Assembly: GCA_034440615.1 (NCBI GenBank)
Contig: JAOTOM010004863.1
Coordinates: 383,001-447,000 of the forward strand
Source: Ashinkailepas kermadecensis
Lineage: Eukaryota > Arthropoda > Thecostraca > Neolepadidae
DNA length: 64,000 nt
Direction: 5' to 3'
Shown: positions 11,669 through 24,566 of the stretch, one piece after another
Numbering within the stretch: the stretch's first letter is position 1
Layout of the letters: each line of letters opens with the position of its first letter
Translations under genes and position numbers: made by a program
The notes under the pieces: model-generated
What the model was told of the DNA's origin: nothing
The model's database searches: none
The model's input: only the letters and a program-made list of their open reading frames with translations

Positions 11669-13594
11669 CAGTGCATGCTTTTGGTTCAATTCTGGAGACA
11701 CCTAATACATAGATGCCTATGTTAACGATAACGATTGCAATGCCATGTTATCAGCAGATCGCATTGTTTAACACACCACATCATATATAATATATGTATC
11801 TGGAATTGTGTCACGAGATGCTTGTGTAATCAATCCGTAATGGTGAGCATAAGCATGCTACTTATACGGAAAATATTCTTAGAACGAGTCATGGAGACTT
11901 CGTAAGCGCACATCAACAAGCACGATGTCCATACTTCCTTGGAAAGAATGTCTATTCATTGTTCAGAAAATGGGATGTTGCACCCTATTTCACTAATAAT
12001 TTATCACTGTTCCTTTAACAATATCACCCTCTGAAATGCAGAAAGGGTATTGCAAACTTCCCTTGCATACTGTTCCTGTTTAATTGTTAATGCTGCATGG
12101 GCGTGCCAAAGGTCAAGATAGTTCACAGAGATGTGATAATCGCCTGCAACAACACCAGCAGTTCCTTCACATTCAACGAGAACGCCCCTGAATTGCGGTA
12201 CCGGAAATGCGCCAGACCGGTTTTCTTCTTTGTGTGCTGACCTAATGCGATCGTACGGCAGCATACCAGCTGGCCGTCTGCCAATTGGCCACCATACCCC
12301 AGTTTGGCACCATACCCTGCTCGCCTCTATCTTTACTGCTCCGCCGCAAATGACCACGGTTGAGATCAGCCCGTGTGTTGGTGTTGATCACGAGATGGTG
12401 ATGATCAACACAGGCGGCCGGCACCGATGAGCTCTGTCAGACAGTGGGCGGCCGCAGGCGGAGCTCCTCGCGCAGTGCGCGTGGTGAATCACCCACAGGC
12501 CAACTGAAATCCACCAGCGTGTTGTTGCTGCACGGTACAGCACTTCTTCACTCAGGCCAAGCGGAAAGTGATGTCGATGGAAGGTTGACATGGGGTGCTG
12601 GCGCTTGGTGCAACGGCATGAAGAAATCGAGCTGGTAAATCGAGCTCAGGTTTTTCGAACATCAAGTTTGGTTTGTGAGCTTCCAGCCGGTGTTTTCTTT
12701 TGGCTGACCATGCCTAGTTTGACATGACCTTTGGCGGCTGGGCTGGCACTGGGCTGGCACTGGGCTGGCTCGTTGGACTCTACTCGTGTTGATAGTCGGG
12801 CCCAGTGCCGGAAACTCGGCCCTGTCCTGGATGTTTGTGATCCGGAACATTATTCTCTCTGGAAAGTCATCCCCTCTTTTTTTCCAAACGATGGAGTGGA
12901 GTTCTTTGAAAATGACTACAAACCTGTTGCTGTTTGAAAATCACTGCAAGCTGACTGGGAAGTACACCAAGGAGTTCTTTCTGTACGTCAAAAACGTAGC
13001 ACAACATTTTCCTCTCCGAATTTGACCTCCCCAAATTTTTCCTCTCCACATTCGGGATTCAAAGGCACAACTCCAAGCCTGGTTGAGCCTCATGTGATGA
13101 TAGCCCCTTGTGCAATGGATACGCCGGGAAGCTGAGCGAGTTGGGATGGCTTGGAGTTTAAAAATAGCTTTAAACTGGCGGCTCGGCTGTCCAGGTTTCT
13201 TCGACGCCGGTCGAGAGCACGATCTGTCTCCCGCCCGTTGGCATGTATATTGCCAGCCACATTTCGTGTCCAATGCCCACCGCGGTTTCGATGAGCGGAC
13301 AGATACTTTATCAGCGCCGCTCCCGTCGCGTGGGCGACAGTATCCTGTCTTCCCCGAGTCTGACTCGGAGCTGGGGCGTGAAGGCTGAGGTTCCAGGGGC
13401 CGCGTCGGGCAGTCTGGCCGGCCGTTTCTGGGACAGGGCAGACGGCCCGTCGCCAGGGGTCGCAATGAGGGCGGCACCCACGTGAAGTTGTTCGTTCTTC
13501 TAAACCGGAACATGGCGGCGGCGTGCGGTGCACTGACAAACAGCAAATGCCTTTTGTGCAGAAGTAGAGATGTAGGACACTTTGTTGTCTATAT
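11669..13594. other. unassigned 1.9 kb
   Basis: No recognisable gene. A 201-codon - strand frame at 12941-13546 lies in GC-rich sequence and has no domain I know. GGGCTGGCACTGGGCTGGC short repeats occur near 12740-12770. Confidence 0.45.
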
Positions 13595-13990
13595 CTAGTC
13601 TGATTGTAGATCTAGTTTGATTTTATATATAGTCTGATTATATATATAGTCCGATTTTATATCTAGTCTGATTTTAGAGGTATCTAGTCTGATTTTAGAG
13701 GTATCTAGTCTGATTTTAGAGGTATCTAGTCTGATTTTAGAGGTATCTAGTCTGATTTTAGAGGTATCTAGTCTGATTTTATATCTAGTCTGATTTTATT
13801 TCTAGGCTGATTTTATGTCTAGTCTGATTTTATATGTAGTCTGGTTGTATATCTAATCTGATTTTATCTAGTCTGATTTTATCTAGTCTGATTTTATGTC
13901 TAGTGTGATTTTATATATAGTGTGATTTTATATCTAGTCTGATTTATATCTAGTCGGATTTTATATCCGGTCTAATTTTATATCTAGTCT
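13595..13990. repeat. AT-rich minisatellite built on TATCTAGTCTGATTTTA
   Basis: About 20 units of 16-22 bp. The centre has five or six regular 21-bp units carrying an extra GAGG; the flanks are degenerate (TATATATAGT variants). Confidence 0.95.
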
Positions 13991-15707
13991 GCTGCATAAG
14001 ATCCACAGGTGTATGTTCCAATGGGAATGGCGTCTTGGCTGAATGTAGCCCAGTTAAGTCATGCCCTGTGGCTGGATGTAACACGCCGTGCACCGAGCTG
14101 TCGGCCACGTTGCTGGTCATCTGGGCGCGGCCAGTGCCAGCATACGGACCGCGGGAGCGCTGCTGGAGAACGGTCCGTGCGCCGGTGATCTGCGCGGAGA
14201 ATGCCTGTGCCAGTGCCAGTACGGACGGCGGGAGCGCTGCTGGAACGGTCCGCGCGCCAGTGGTCTGCGTGGAGAACGCTTGCGGTCGCGTCTCGCTCCG
14301 TCGGCCGGGCGTCCGTCCGGCCCGGCACCAGCACCCTGGGTTGAGTATGGCCGCCCCGGCCATACTCAGCGTGCGGTGATCATCACAATTGCGTCAACTG
14401 CGCCCGCAGCCACCCGGCTATTAGACCACCAGCCTCACTTGCCGCTCTGCCAGCGTGGTGCGCGCTCGGCGTGTGTGTGCGCCCCCCCCCCCCCGACCCC
14501 CTGTAGGAGTGTGCTGAGTGCGCCCCTGGCTACACTGTAAGCAGTCGGCATGACCGAGACGCCGTAGTGGTCCGGAAGAAAGGAAACGCCGCGACGGCTG
14601 TGTGTGGCGTGTCGGCGGCCGTGTTCCTGGAAGCGCCCGCCTGTGGAAACGTCGGCGTCGTTGTTCTCACGGCAACAGTGTCGACACGCCGACACCTGCA
14701 CGTGAGCCTGACGTCACCGTTACTTCCTGGTGTGACGCTCCCAGTGGGGGTAGAATGGACGCTAGACTGGACGGAAATGGCCCTGGCGAAAGAATGATGC
14801 CACTATGTTCGTGTAGCGGCTCTCGTGGAAGCTACCCCTGTCATTGCACGTGGTTTTCTCTGTTTTCTGTCTGTTTTCTCTTCTGTCTTCTGTCTGTTTT
14901 CTCTGAATACGTGATGGCATTCAAGCTTTCATCCCGATGCTGAGGATGTATATGCCCACACTCACGCAAGCACACACGCACACATTCACATGCATCTCGA
15001 TATATATAATGCATCTGCTATGTTGTGATTATTTATCAGAACAGAGCAGCGAATAAAGACATTGATATTAGTACATTATATAAGTACATAATTAGACCAG
15101 CTATGAAAAAAATGAGAATATCTCATATGCATTTAAATGGCATCGAAAACAACACCAACTTTCCAGCGAGGGCCTATCTTCAGAGAATACACGCGCAATA
15201 AAAAAAAAAACACTGACATAGTGCTGCAGAAACCACGACACAAGGGTAGCCAAAGCTTCACGAGTAAGTTACACATACAGATCGTTTGAGAATTGTAAAT
15301 CCACAGAATTAGCAAAAAATGGAACTGGTTGCAACGTGGCACTGACACATAGCCTTACAAGTTGCATACATACGATTAAGCGGTCATATTTTCAAAGTCA
15401 TACTCCTTGCTTGCAGAGTGTATTTCTGAACTCATAACCAGATACAGACTTGTCTCTTGATGCAAACTTGTAGACTTACCCTACTGCCGGTACACACTCA
15501 CCTTCCGATACAGACTTCCACTTCTCGATACCGATTCATCCGGCCACCCCTGGTACCGACTGCCCCCCCCTTCCCCCATCTCGCACTGTTCAGACGGCTG
15601 CCACAACCCGCTGCTGCCCTCTGGTGACACCCTCTCAGTGCCGCACGAACGCTTGACCAGCCGTCGGCGAAAGCAGCCGCGCTGTGGCCATGTGTTGACT
15701 TCCGTCC
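13991..15707. other. unassigned sequence, GC-rich then AT-rich
   Basis: 14030-14800 is CpG-rich with overlapping frames on both strands but no recognisable domain; two imperfect copies of a GGAGCGCTGCTGGA-containing segment lie near 14152 and 14230. 14800-15480 is AT-rich. No gene supported. Confidence 0.45.
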
Positions 15708-16617
15708 AGACGGTGATGACACGGCGGCTGACGTCCAGACGGTGATGACACGGCGGACTGACGTCCAGACGGTGATGACACGGCGGCTGACGTCCAGACG
15801 GTGATGACACGGCGGCTGACGTCCAGACGGTGATGACACGGTGACTTCCGTCCAGACGGTGATGTCACGGTGACTTCCGTCCAGACGGTGATGACACGGT
15901 GACTCCGTCCAGACGGTGATCGGTGACTTCGTCCAGACGGTGATGACACGGCGGCTCGTCAGACGGTGATGACACGGGACTTCCTATGTTCCGACGGTGT
16001 ACTGTGGCTGATGTCCAGACGGTGATGACACGACGGTTGACGTCAGACGGCTGACCGACGGTGATGACACGGTACTTCCGTCCGACGTATCCTACTTCGT
16101 GATGACAGTGACGTCCAGACGGTGATGTCACGGTGACTTCCGTCCAGACGGTGATGACACGGCGGCTGACGTCCAGACGGTGATGACACGGCGGCTGACG
16201 TCCAGACGGTGATGACACGGCGGCTGACGTCCAGACGGTGATGACACGGCGGCTGACGTCCAGACGGTGATGACACGGGACTTCGTCCAGACGGTGATGA
16301 CACGGCGACTGACGTCCAGACGGTGATGACACGGCGGCTGACGTCCAGACGGTGATGACACGGCGGCTGACGTCCAGACGGTGATGACACGGTTCTCAGA
16401 CGGCGGCTGACGTCCAGACGGTGATGACACGGCGGCTGACGTCCAGACGGTGATGACACGGCGACTGACGTCCAGACGGTGATGACACGGCGACTGACGT
16501 CCAGACGGTGATGACACGGCGGCTGACGTCCAGACGGTGATGACACGGCGGCTGACGTCCAGACGGTGATGACACGGCGGCTGACGTCCAGACGGTGATG
16601 ACACGGCGGCTGACGTC
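15708..16617. repeat. 29-bp minisatellite A (GTCCAGACGGTGATGACACG core)
   Basis: About 30 units ending in GCGGCTGAC; the right half is regular, while 15840-16130 is disordered with deletions and GTGACTTCC variants. Frames on the - strand are repeat artefacts. Confidence 0.97.
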
Positions 16618-16866
16618 CGTTGCGTCGACCCGCCCGATTATCACGGCCGGCGTGGGTGAGGTCAGCTGAGCTGAAGGCTGAAGTTCAGGTCGGCTGCTGC
16701 CTCGTGCGGGTCCGCTCCTCTGTCGGCCGAGGTCGGGCGAGGTCGGCGCGCCGAAACTGCGCGTCACCATGCTGGGTGCGACCGCAGGAGCGCCGGGGGC
16801 GGGCCCGCGGGTCAGACGAGAACGCTACGGTGCTGGAAGCATCGCAGAACGGTACGCGGCCGCGAG
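16618..16866. other. unique GC-rich spacer between two related arrays
   Basis: About 250 bp of non-repetitive, CpG-rich sequence separating the 29-bp and 31-bp arrays. Confidence 0.7.
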
Positions 16867-19800
16867 CGGACGGTGTCAGACGGTGACACCAGCCGCCCGG
16901 ACGGCGTCAGACGGTGACATCAGCCGCCCGGACGGCGTCAGACGGTGACATCAGCCGCCCGGACGGCGTCAGACGGTGACATCAGCCGCCCGGACGGCGT
17001 CAGACGGTGACATCAGCCGCCCGGACGGTGACATCAGCCGCCCGGACGGCGTCAGACGGTGACATCAGCCGCCCGGACGGCGTCAGACGGTGACATCAGC
17101 CGCCCGGACGGCGTCAGACGGTGACATCAGCCGCCCGGACGGCGTCAGACGGTGACATCAGCCGCCCGGACGGTGAATCAGCCGCCCGGACGGGGTCAGA
17201 CGGTGACATCAGCCGCCCGGACGGCGTCAGACCGTGATATCAGCCGCCCGGACGGCGTCAGACGGTGACATCAGCCGCCCGGACGGTGTCAGACGGTGAC
17301 ATCAGCCGCCCGGACGGCGTCAGACGGTGACATCAGCCGCCCGGACGGCGTCAGACGGTGACACAGCCGCCCGAACGACAAGCGCCGACGGTACACCGAC
17401 AGCCGACGTAATCAGCCGCCCGGACGGCGTCAGACGGTGACATCAGCCGCCCGGACGGCGTAGACGGTGACATCAGCCGCCCGGACGGCTCACCCGCGCG
17501 ACGGTGACATCAGCCGCCCGGACGGCGTCAGACGGTGACATCAGCCGCCCGGACGGCGTCAGACGGTGACATCAGCCGCCCGGACGGCGTCAGACGGTGA
17601 CATCAGCCGCCCAGACGGTGACATCAGCCGCCCGGACGGCGTCAGACGGTGACATCAGCCGCCCGGACGGCGTCGACGGTGACATCACCGCCCGGACGGC
17701 GTCAGACGGTGACATCAGCCGCCCGGACGGCGTCAGACGGTGACATCAGCCGCCCGGACGGCGTCAGACGGTGACACCAGCCGCCCGGACGGCGTCAGAC
17801 GGTGACATCAGCCGCCCAGACGGTGACATCAGCCGCCCGGACGGCGTCAGACGGTGACATCAGCCGCCCGGACGGCGTCAGACGGTGACACCAGCCGCCC
17901 AGACGGTGACATCAGCCGCCCGGACGGCGTCAGACGGTGACATCAGCCGCCCGGACGGCGTCAGACGGTGACATCAGCCGCCCGGACGGCGTCAGACGGT
18001 GACATCAGCCGCCCGGACGGCGTCAGACGGTGACATCAGCCGCCCGGACGGCGTCAGACGGTGACATCAGCCGCCCGGACGGCGTCAGACGGTGACATCA
18101 GCCGCCCGGACGGCGTCAGACGGTGACATCAGCCGCCCGGACGGCGTCAGACGGTGACATCAGCCGCCCGGACGGCGTCAGACGGTGACATCAGCCGCCC
18201 GGACGGCGTCAGACGGTGACACCAGCCGCCCGGACGGCGTCAGACGGTGACATCAGCCGCCCGGACGGCGTCAGACGGTGACATCAGCCGCCCGGACGGC
18301 GTCAGACGGTGACATCAGCCGCCCGGACGGCGTCAGACGGTGACATCAGCCGCCCGGACGGCGTCAGACGGTGACATCAGCCGCCCGGACGGCGTCAGAC
18401 GGTGACATCAGCCGCCCGGACGGCGTCAGACGGTGACATCAGCCGCCCGGACGGCGTCAGACGGTGACATCAGCCGCCCGGACGGCGTCAGACGGTGACA
18501 TCAGCCGCCCGGACGGCGTCAGACGGTGACATCAGCCGCCCGGACGGCGTCAGACGGTGACATCAGCCGCCCGGACGGCGTCAGACGGTGACATCAGCCG
18601 CCCGGACGGCGTCAGACGGTGACATCAGCCGCCCGGACGGCGTCAGACGGTGACATCAGCCGCCCGGACGGCGTCAGACGGTGACATCAGCCGCCCGGAC
18701 GGCGTCAGACGGTGACACCAGCCGCCCGGACGGCGTCAGACGGTGACATCCAGCGCCCGGACGGCGTCAGACGGTGACATCAGCCGCCCGGACGGCGTCA
18801 GACGGTGACATCAGCCGCCCGGACGGCGTCAGACGGTGACATCAGCCGCCCGGACGGCGTCAGACGGTGACATCAGCCGCCCGGACGGCGTCAGACGGTG
18901 ACATCAGCCGCCCGGACGGCGTCAGACGGTGACATCAGCCGCCCGGACGGCGTCAGACGGTGACATCAGCCGCCCAGACGGCGTCAGACGGTGACATCAG
19001 CCGCCCGGACGGCGTCAGACGGTGACGGCGCCAGACGGTGACATCAGCCGCCCGGACGGCGTCAGACGGTGACATCAGCCGCCCGGACGGCGTCAGACGG
19101 TGACATCAGCCGCCCGGACGGCGTCAGACGGTGACATCAGCCGCCCGGACGGCGTCAGACGGTGACATCAGCCGCCCGGACGGCGTCAGACGGTGACATC
19201 AGCCGCCCGGACGGCGTCAACGCGACGGTGACATCAGCCGCCCGGACGGCGTCAGACGGTGACATCAGCCGCCCGGACGGCGTCAGACGGTGACATCAGC
19301 CGCCCGGACGGCGTCAGACGGTGACATCAGCCGCCCGGACGGCGTCAGACGGTGACATCAGCCGCCCGGACGGCGTCAGACGGTGACATCAGCCGCCCGG
19401 ACGGCGTCAGACGGTGACATCAGCGCCCGGACGGCGTCAGACGGTGACATCAGCCGCCCGGACGGCGTCAGACGGTGACATCAGCCGCCCGGACGGCGTC
19501 AGACGGTGACATCAGCCGCCCGGACGGCGTCAGACGGTGACATCAGCCGCCCGGACGGCGTCAGACGGTGACATCAGCCGCCCGGACGGCATCAGCCGCC
19601 GGACGGCGTCAGACGGTGACATCAGCCGCCCGGACGGCGTCAGACGGTGACATCAGCCGCCCGGACGGCGTCAGACGGTGACATCAGCCGCCCGGACGGG
19701 CGCGTGACAGCCGCCCGGACGGCGAGCGGTGACATCAGCCGCCCGGACGGCGTCAGACGGTGACATCAGCCGCCCGGACGGCGTCAGACGGTGACATCAG

Positions 19801-20124
19801 CCGCCCGGACGGCGTCAGACGGTGACATCAGCCGCCCGGACGGCGTCAGACGGTGACATCAGCCGCCCGGACGGCGTCAGACGGTGACATCAGCCGCCCG
19901 GACGGCGTCAGACGGTGACATCAGCCGCCCGGACGGCGTCAGACGGTGACATCAGCCGCCCGGACGGCGTCAGACGGTGACATCAGCCGCCCGGACGGCG
20001 TCAGACGGTGACATTAGCCGCCCGGACGGCGTCAGACGGTGACATTAGCCGCCCAGACGGTGACATCAGCCGCCCGGACGGTGATATCAGCCGCCCAGAC
20101 GGTGACATCAGCCGCCCGACCGCG
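16867..20124. repeat. 3.25 kb 31-bp satellite B (GACATCAGCCGCCCGGACGG core)
   Basis: About 105 units, highly homogeneous from 17.9 to 20.0 kb, with scattered short units lacking CGTCAGACGG (for example near 17020, 17600, 17815, 20050). The 31-bp unit rotates through all frames, so no open frame survives inside it. It shares CAGACGGTGA with array A and carries TCAGCCGCC where A carries the reverse complement GGCGGCTGA. Confidence 0.98.
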
Positions 20125-20689
20125 GTGACTCATGGCGCACAGTGTGCCGCTTCACTGTTGTCCTTCGGCGAGCGTGGCGCAGTGTCACCACATCCTGGCC
20201 CACTCGATTTGTGCCGCTTGGCTCGAGCGACCTTTGTCTGGCCGGCCCGGACTGATCCAATCCGGACCCCCCTCCCCCTTCCCAATGCCACGCAGTAATG
20301 CTCTCGCTGTCGGCCCACTTCACTCAATTCCACCAAACTAGGCTTAAGTTGGGCGAAAGCCTCTCCTGACGCGCACAACTGGGCTGAAACTTGGGCTGCT
20401 CCTGCTAAAATCGGACTCTTTTGTTGGGAAGGTCGCTCCGGTTTTCTCGGCTTACAGAATTTCTAGCATTAGGTCGGATCTCCGGTCCACCGCCTCTATG
20501 AGCCGGATGGCGTCATGTGAACACAGTTCTCCAGCACCTTATATTTCTTCCTAGGAACGCAGCATGTTATTCCCATCCATCAGGTAGAAATGTAAGCAGG
20601 ATTCGACCAACAGGAGAGCCAGAGCCGTTATATTCGTCCCTTTCTCTCTATACCCATGGTCGAACTCAAGCTCTCCCTCCTCAGGACAT
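20125..20689. other. unassigned sequence
   Basis: No gene recognised. Confidence 0.5.
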
Positions 20690-21045
20690 CCGCATCGTTC
20701 AGCCCTCCTTTCGCAAACATCCTCGTGATCGCCTAGCCTCCCCTCCGGAAAAGGCTCCAAGTTGTTCAGTCCTCCCAAAAAAGGCTCCATGGTCGTCCAG
20801 CCCTCCAGGAAAAGCCCCATGATCATCCAGCCTATGTCCATCCATCCAGGAGAGCCCGTGGCAGAGCTCGTGGCAGAGCCAGTGGCAGTGCCCGTGGCAG
20901 AGCCCGTGGCAGGGACCACGGCAGGGCCCGTGGCAGAGCCCGCGGCAGGGCCCGCGGCAGCGCCCGTGGCAGCGCCCGTGGCAGAGCTCACGGTAGGGCC
21001 CGTGGAAGAGCTCGTGGAAGAGCCCGTGGCAGAGCCCGTGGCAGG
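20690..21045. repeat. diverged 45-bp repeats, then a 12-bp array (CCCGTGGCAGAG)
   Basis: 20690-20835 holds imperfect copies of a segment with CAGCCCTCC...GGAAAAGG...CCATG. 20849-21042 is a 12-bp array giving PVAE-type dipeptide repeats in one frame. No gene is supported despite the open frame. Confidence 0.85.
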
Positions 21046-21196
21046 ATTCACGCGATACACGCGTCGGATCACGGCTGGGGCCGTGCCCGATAGACGCATC
21101 GCTCGGGCGGCCGACATTGCTGCAGTGGCTGTGACGAACGTCGCTGCTGAGCGCCGAACATTCCCAGCGGATGCGCTACACGTGCAGCTGTCTGGC

Positions 21197-21752
21197 ATAC
21201 GTCACTGCTGCCCGGTGGTGTGCCCCGATCGGCATACGGCACTGCTGCCCGGTGGTGTACCCAGATCGGCATACGTCACTGCTGCCCGGTGGTGTGCCCA
21301 GATCGGCATACGTCACTGCTGCCCGGTGGTGTGCCCCGATCGGCATACGTCACTGCTGCCCGGTGGTGTGCCCCGATCGGCATACGTCACTGCTGCCCGG
21401 TGGTGTGCCCAGATCGGCATACGTCACTGCTGCCCGGTGGTGTGCCTCGATCGGCATACGGCACTGCTGCCCGGTGGTGTACCCAGATCGGCATACGGCA
21501 CTGCTGCCCGGTGGTGTACCCAGATCGGCATACGTCACTGCTGCCCGGTGGTGTACCCAGATCGGCATACGTCACTACTGCCCGGTGGTGTACCCAGATC
21601 GGCATACGTCACTACTGCCCGGTGGTGTACCCAGATCGGCATACGGCACTGCTGCCCGGTGGTGTACCCAGATCGGCATACGGCACTGCTGCCCGGTGGT
21701 GTACCCAGATCGGCATACGTCACTACTGCCCGGTGGTGTACCCAGATCGTAT
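21197..21752. repeat. 37-bp minisatellite (GATCGGCATACGTCACTGCT core)
   Basis: Fifteen near-identical units ending in GCCCGGTGGTGTACCCA, with small variants (CGTCAC or CGGCAC; TACCCA or TGCCCC). Frames on both strands across it are repeat artefacts. Confidence 0.97.
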
Positions 21753-23535
21753 GTGTGCTCCCTATCAGCTGTTCACCTAGAGGCGCGCCAAATATGTGGA
21801 TCCAGGATGTGTAAGCAGGGCTGCAGATCTGGATCCGGAGGTATGCATGTACGGGGTTTCGGGTGTGAAACTTGATGTGCATGGTTTCGAGAGTGTTGGA
21901 AAAACACCCACGTACTGATTACTGTGACACTCGGCAGGAGAGTTTGTCAAATTATAGGATCGGCTCGTAAGTGACAGCTGCATGTAGTGGAAATGCAATG
22001 ACGTTTGCGTTCGGATTATCAACTTACAATGAACATGAATAGCGGCTGGCTTTTGCCAGTTCTCGAACAATACCTACGTATTTCGTTAAATTGAACCCTA
22101 TTGAAGGCATTGCTCCAATTTTGGTCGGTGGTAGTGTCATTGGACGGTAATCGGCTGTGAAGCTGAGGTTTCCTGGCAATTCAACAAAAGCATCTGCGCA
22201 ATTGATAGTAATCATGAGCTTCGCATGATGATTGCATGAGCTACACGGGCGTTCTTTGCTCTGGTCTTTTATTTTTTGAATGCCTTAATAAGCGCTGCAT
22301 TTCCCGGCTTACTGATATCGTATGTTTTCATTGCATTTTCTCAGAACATTTTGTTTCAGCCAGCAGGTCACCCCGTTATCTAGGTTGGAGAGAAATCATG
22401 CATCTTATTAGCTGCCCTTCTGCTACCAATGTGCTGCTAAGAATGCATTCATTCATGCGACCTTCTTTTAGGTGTTCCAAAATGCTTTGTTTTTATCACT
22501 TGTATGGTTCCCATACAGGCCCGGCATTGCTGAGCATTGACCGAATCCGATTGAACCGTGTCACTATTGCAGCGCAGGCGCAGTAAATGAGCTCCACTCG
22601 TCAAACCCGGATTCTATACTGATAATATCCCACTTAAATCATCCGGTTCCAATTCGTGCCATTCGCCGATTTCTGGAAAGCAGCCGACCAGGCGCGGGTT
22701 GTGTGCTGAGCGTGACCAGGGTTGGCTCGGTCTCCTGCCGGCCGTACTGGGTCGGCCAGACCGTCGGCTCGTTCGGCCGGGCGGCGGCGCGACGCGGCGG
22801 GTCGATCGGCCGGGGTCACGCGGACCATGACCTCTCCGTCGCCGCCGGCCAACAGGTGGCCGGCGGCGCTGTGTTCGTGCCGGCGGCTCGATGGACAGAC
22901 GGTGGTGCGCGCCGCGCCCTCACCGGAGGTGTATGGCGGGCTCCGGCCGTCGTTTTGGCGGGAAGCGCACCGGGTTCCGCCGGCACGTGGTGAGCTGAAT
23001 TGGTGCCGCGGGCGCTGGCGGCGGATTCCGCTTCCGATGGAGCGTGCATTGGGCCGCCCAGGCTGCACCAGACGGCTGATAGGCTGAACGAAGCACCTAG
23101 GTGGACATGACAGATTTGGTTTCGGCGTAGCCCTGAAACGGCTGAGGAGTATTCGTGGCCGTTTGGCTTGTGAACACGAATGCGCCTTTGTTCTGACGGA
23201 ATGATAATGTGTATTGATATTGTATTGCTGTATGTTGGTACACCACTTCAGGTTACATGAGTGTGAGGCGGACTGTGAAGACTGGGTAGCGATTAACGAT
23301 GCCGTGAATATGAAACATAGTATTTGTAATCTGACTACAACAGCTGGACATGTTGCCAAGAGAGAGACAGCTACTTATCCACAACTCACTCTCTATTCAG
23401 CGTTGTCTACGTTTGCTCCCTATCCCCTCTTTCCATCCCAATATCCATCCCGTGTCAGCGTCCCTTTGTGCGTCCTTCATCCACCACTGCAACACCAACC
23501 CTTCCTGTGATGAGCAGGTAGGCCATCTTCCCCCG
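21753..23535. other. unassigned 1.8 kb
   Basis: No recognised gene. 22690-23060 is a GC-rich island in which frames open on both strands by composition. Confidence 0.45.
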
Positions 23536-23755
23536 GGCTTCCGGTCGTATCGGTGTATCTGGATATTGGAAGTAAGTGGGTGCAATGCATGCATATGCTA
23601 TGAGACTTTCACACGTTGGAACGGGGAAAGACCGGCAACGCAATAGGCTTCCGGTCGTATCGGTGTATCTGGATATTGGAAGTAAGTGGGTGCAATGCAT
23701 GCATATGCTATGAGACTTTCACACGTTGGAACGGGGAAAGACCGGCAACGCAATA
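23536..23755. repeat. 110-bp direct tandem duplication (two copies)
   Basis: Copies 23536-23645 and 23646-23755, each starting GGCTTCCGGTCGTATCGG and ending GGCAACGCAATA, look identical by eye, implying a recent event. Confidence 0.95.
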
Positions 23756-24563
23756 GGGTGCCATGTTCAATCAAGAAAACATTGAGGGGATAAATATATT
23801 GGAATTCAATATCGCAATTAAAAGTATGCATAATTACGGCTCATCCCGCTGATCCAAAGGGACGCTAACGGCGTATCCCCCTCCCTTCTGTTTCGGCAGA
23901 AACGGATCTACAAAACTCAGCTTAGCGATGCTTGTGTGCTGTGCCCCTCCCCCACCACCACACTCAGTTCGTGCACACGTCCTTTCTCGCTCACCTGCCT
24001 GAAGATTCCCTTGAATATCAGATTGTAAGTGTCCAAACATGTAATAAAGAGTAGCATTTCCCTTTCAAACGTTGCGTGATCAGAATTTGCTTCAAGATCT
24101 CGTGATCCACAAATATGGTTTGCTGAATTTGCTTCAGGATCTCTAATCCACACAGATGGTTGGATGAATTCCTTGGCCGCAGTTCACTGCCAAGTGCCAC
24201 CCTCGCAGAAGACAGCTGAAGGCGGTAAATTACCATTGCGTAATGTTTGCTGAATGCCTGTTTATGCGAGGACGTTCCAAACACAAGATATCAGATTTAA
24301 AATTTCGGCTGCGTCATACGTAGATAAACGCCACACACGCAGCGTCCGGCCTTCTGCTGCGAATACGGGTGACAACGTTCATATCTAGGAATGATGGCAT
24401 ACGCTTTTGCCTTGCATACAAGGTCGTTACATCAATGATGCTCAAATCGCCAGCGTAGTGACGACAAATCGGCCTTGTGGCGAATTGCGATGAAAGGGCA
24501 GAGCCAATTAGTTGTAAGGCACAGCATTGGCTTTCGCAATGCTGTTAGAGCATCGAAGCACAA
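23756..24563. other. unassigned sequence
   Basis: No gene. Two imperfect copies of a TTTGCTGAATTTGCTTCAGGATCTC segment occur near 24083-24180. Confidence 0.45.
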
Positions 24564-24566
24564 TGG

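Noticed and set aside
12941..13546. 201-codon - strand frame as a gene
   Set aside because: High GC, overlapping frames on both strands and no recognisable domain or splice structure.
16867..20124. CRISPR array
   Set aside because: The 31-bp unit repeats with no unique spacers and the context is eukaryotic; it is a head-to-tail satellite.
20762..21875. 350-codon frame with PVAE repeats followed by cysteine-rich repeats
   Set aside because: It joins a 12-bp and a 37-bp array by chance; both strands are open.
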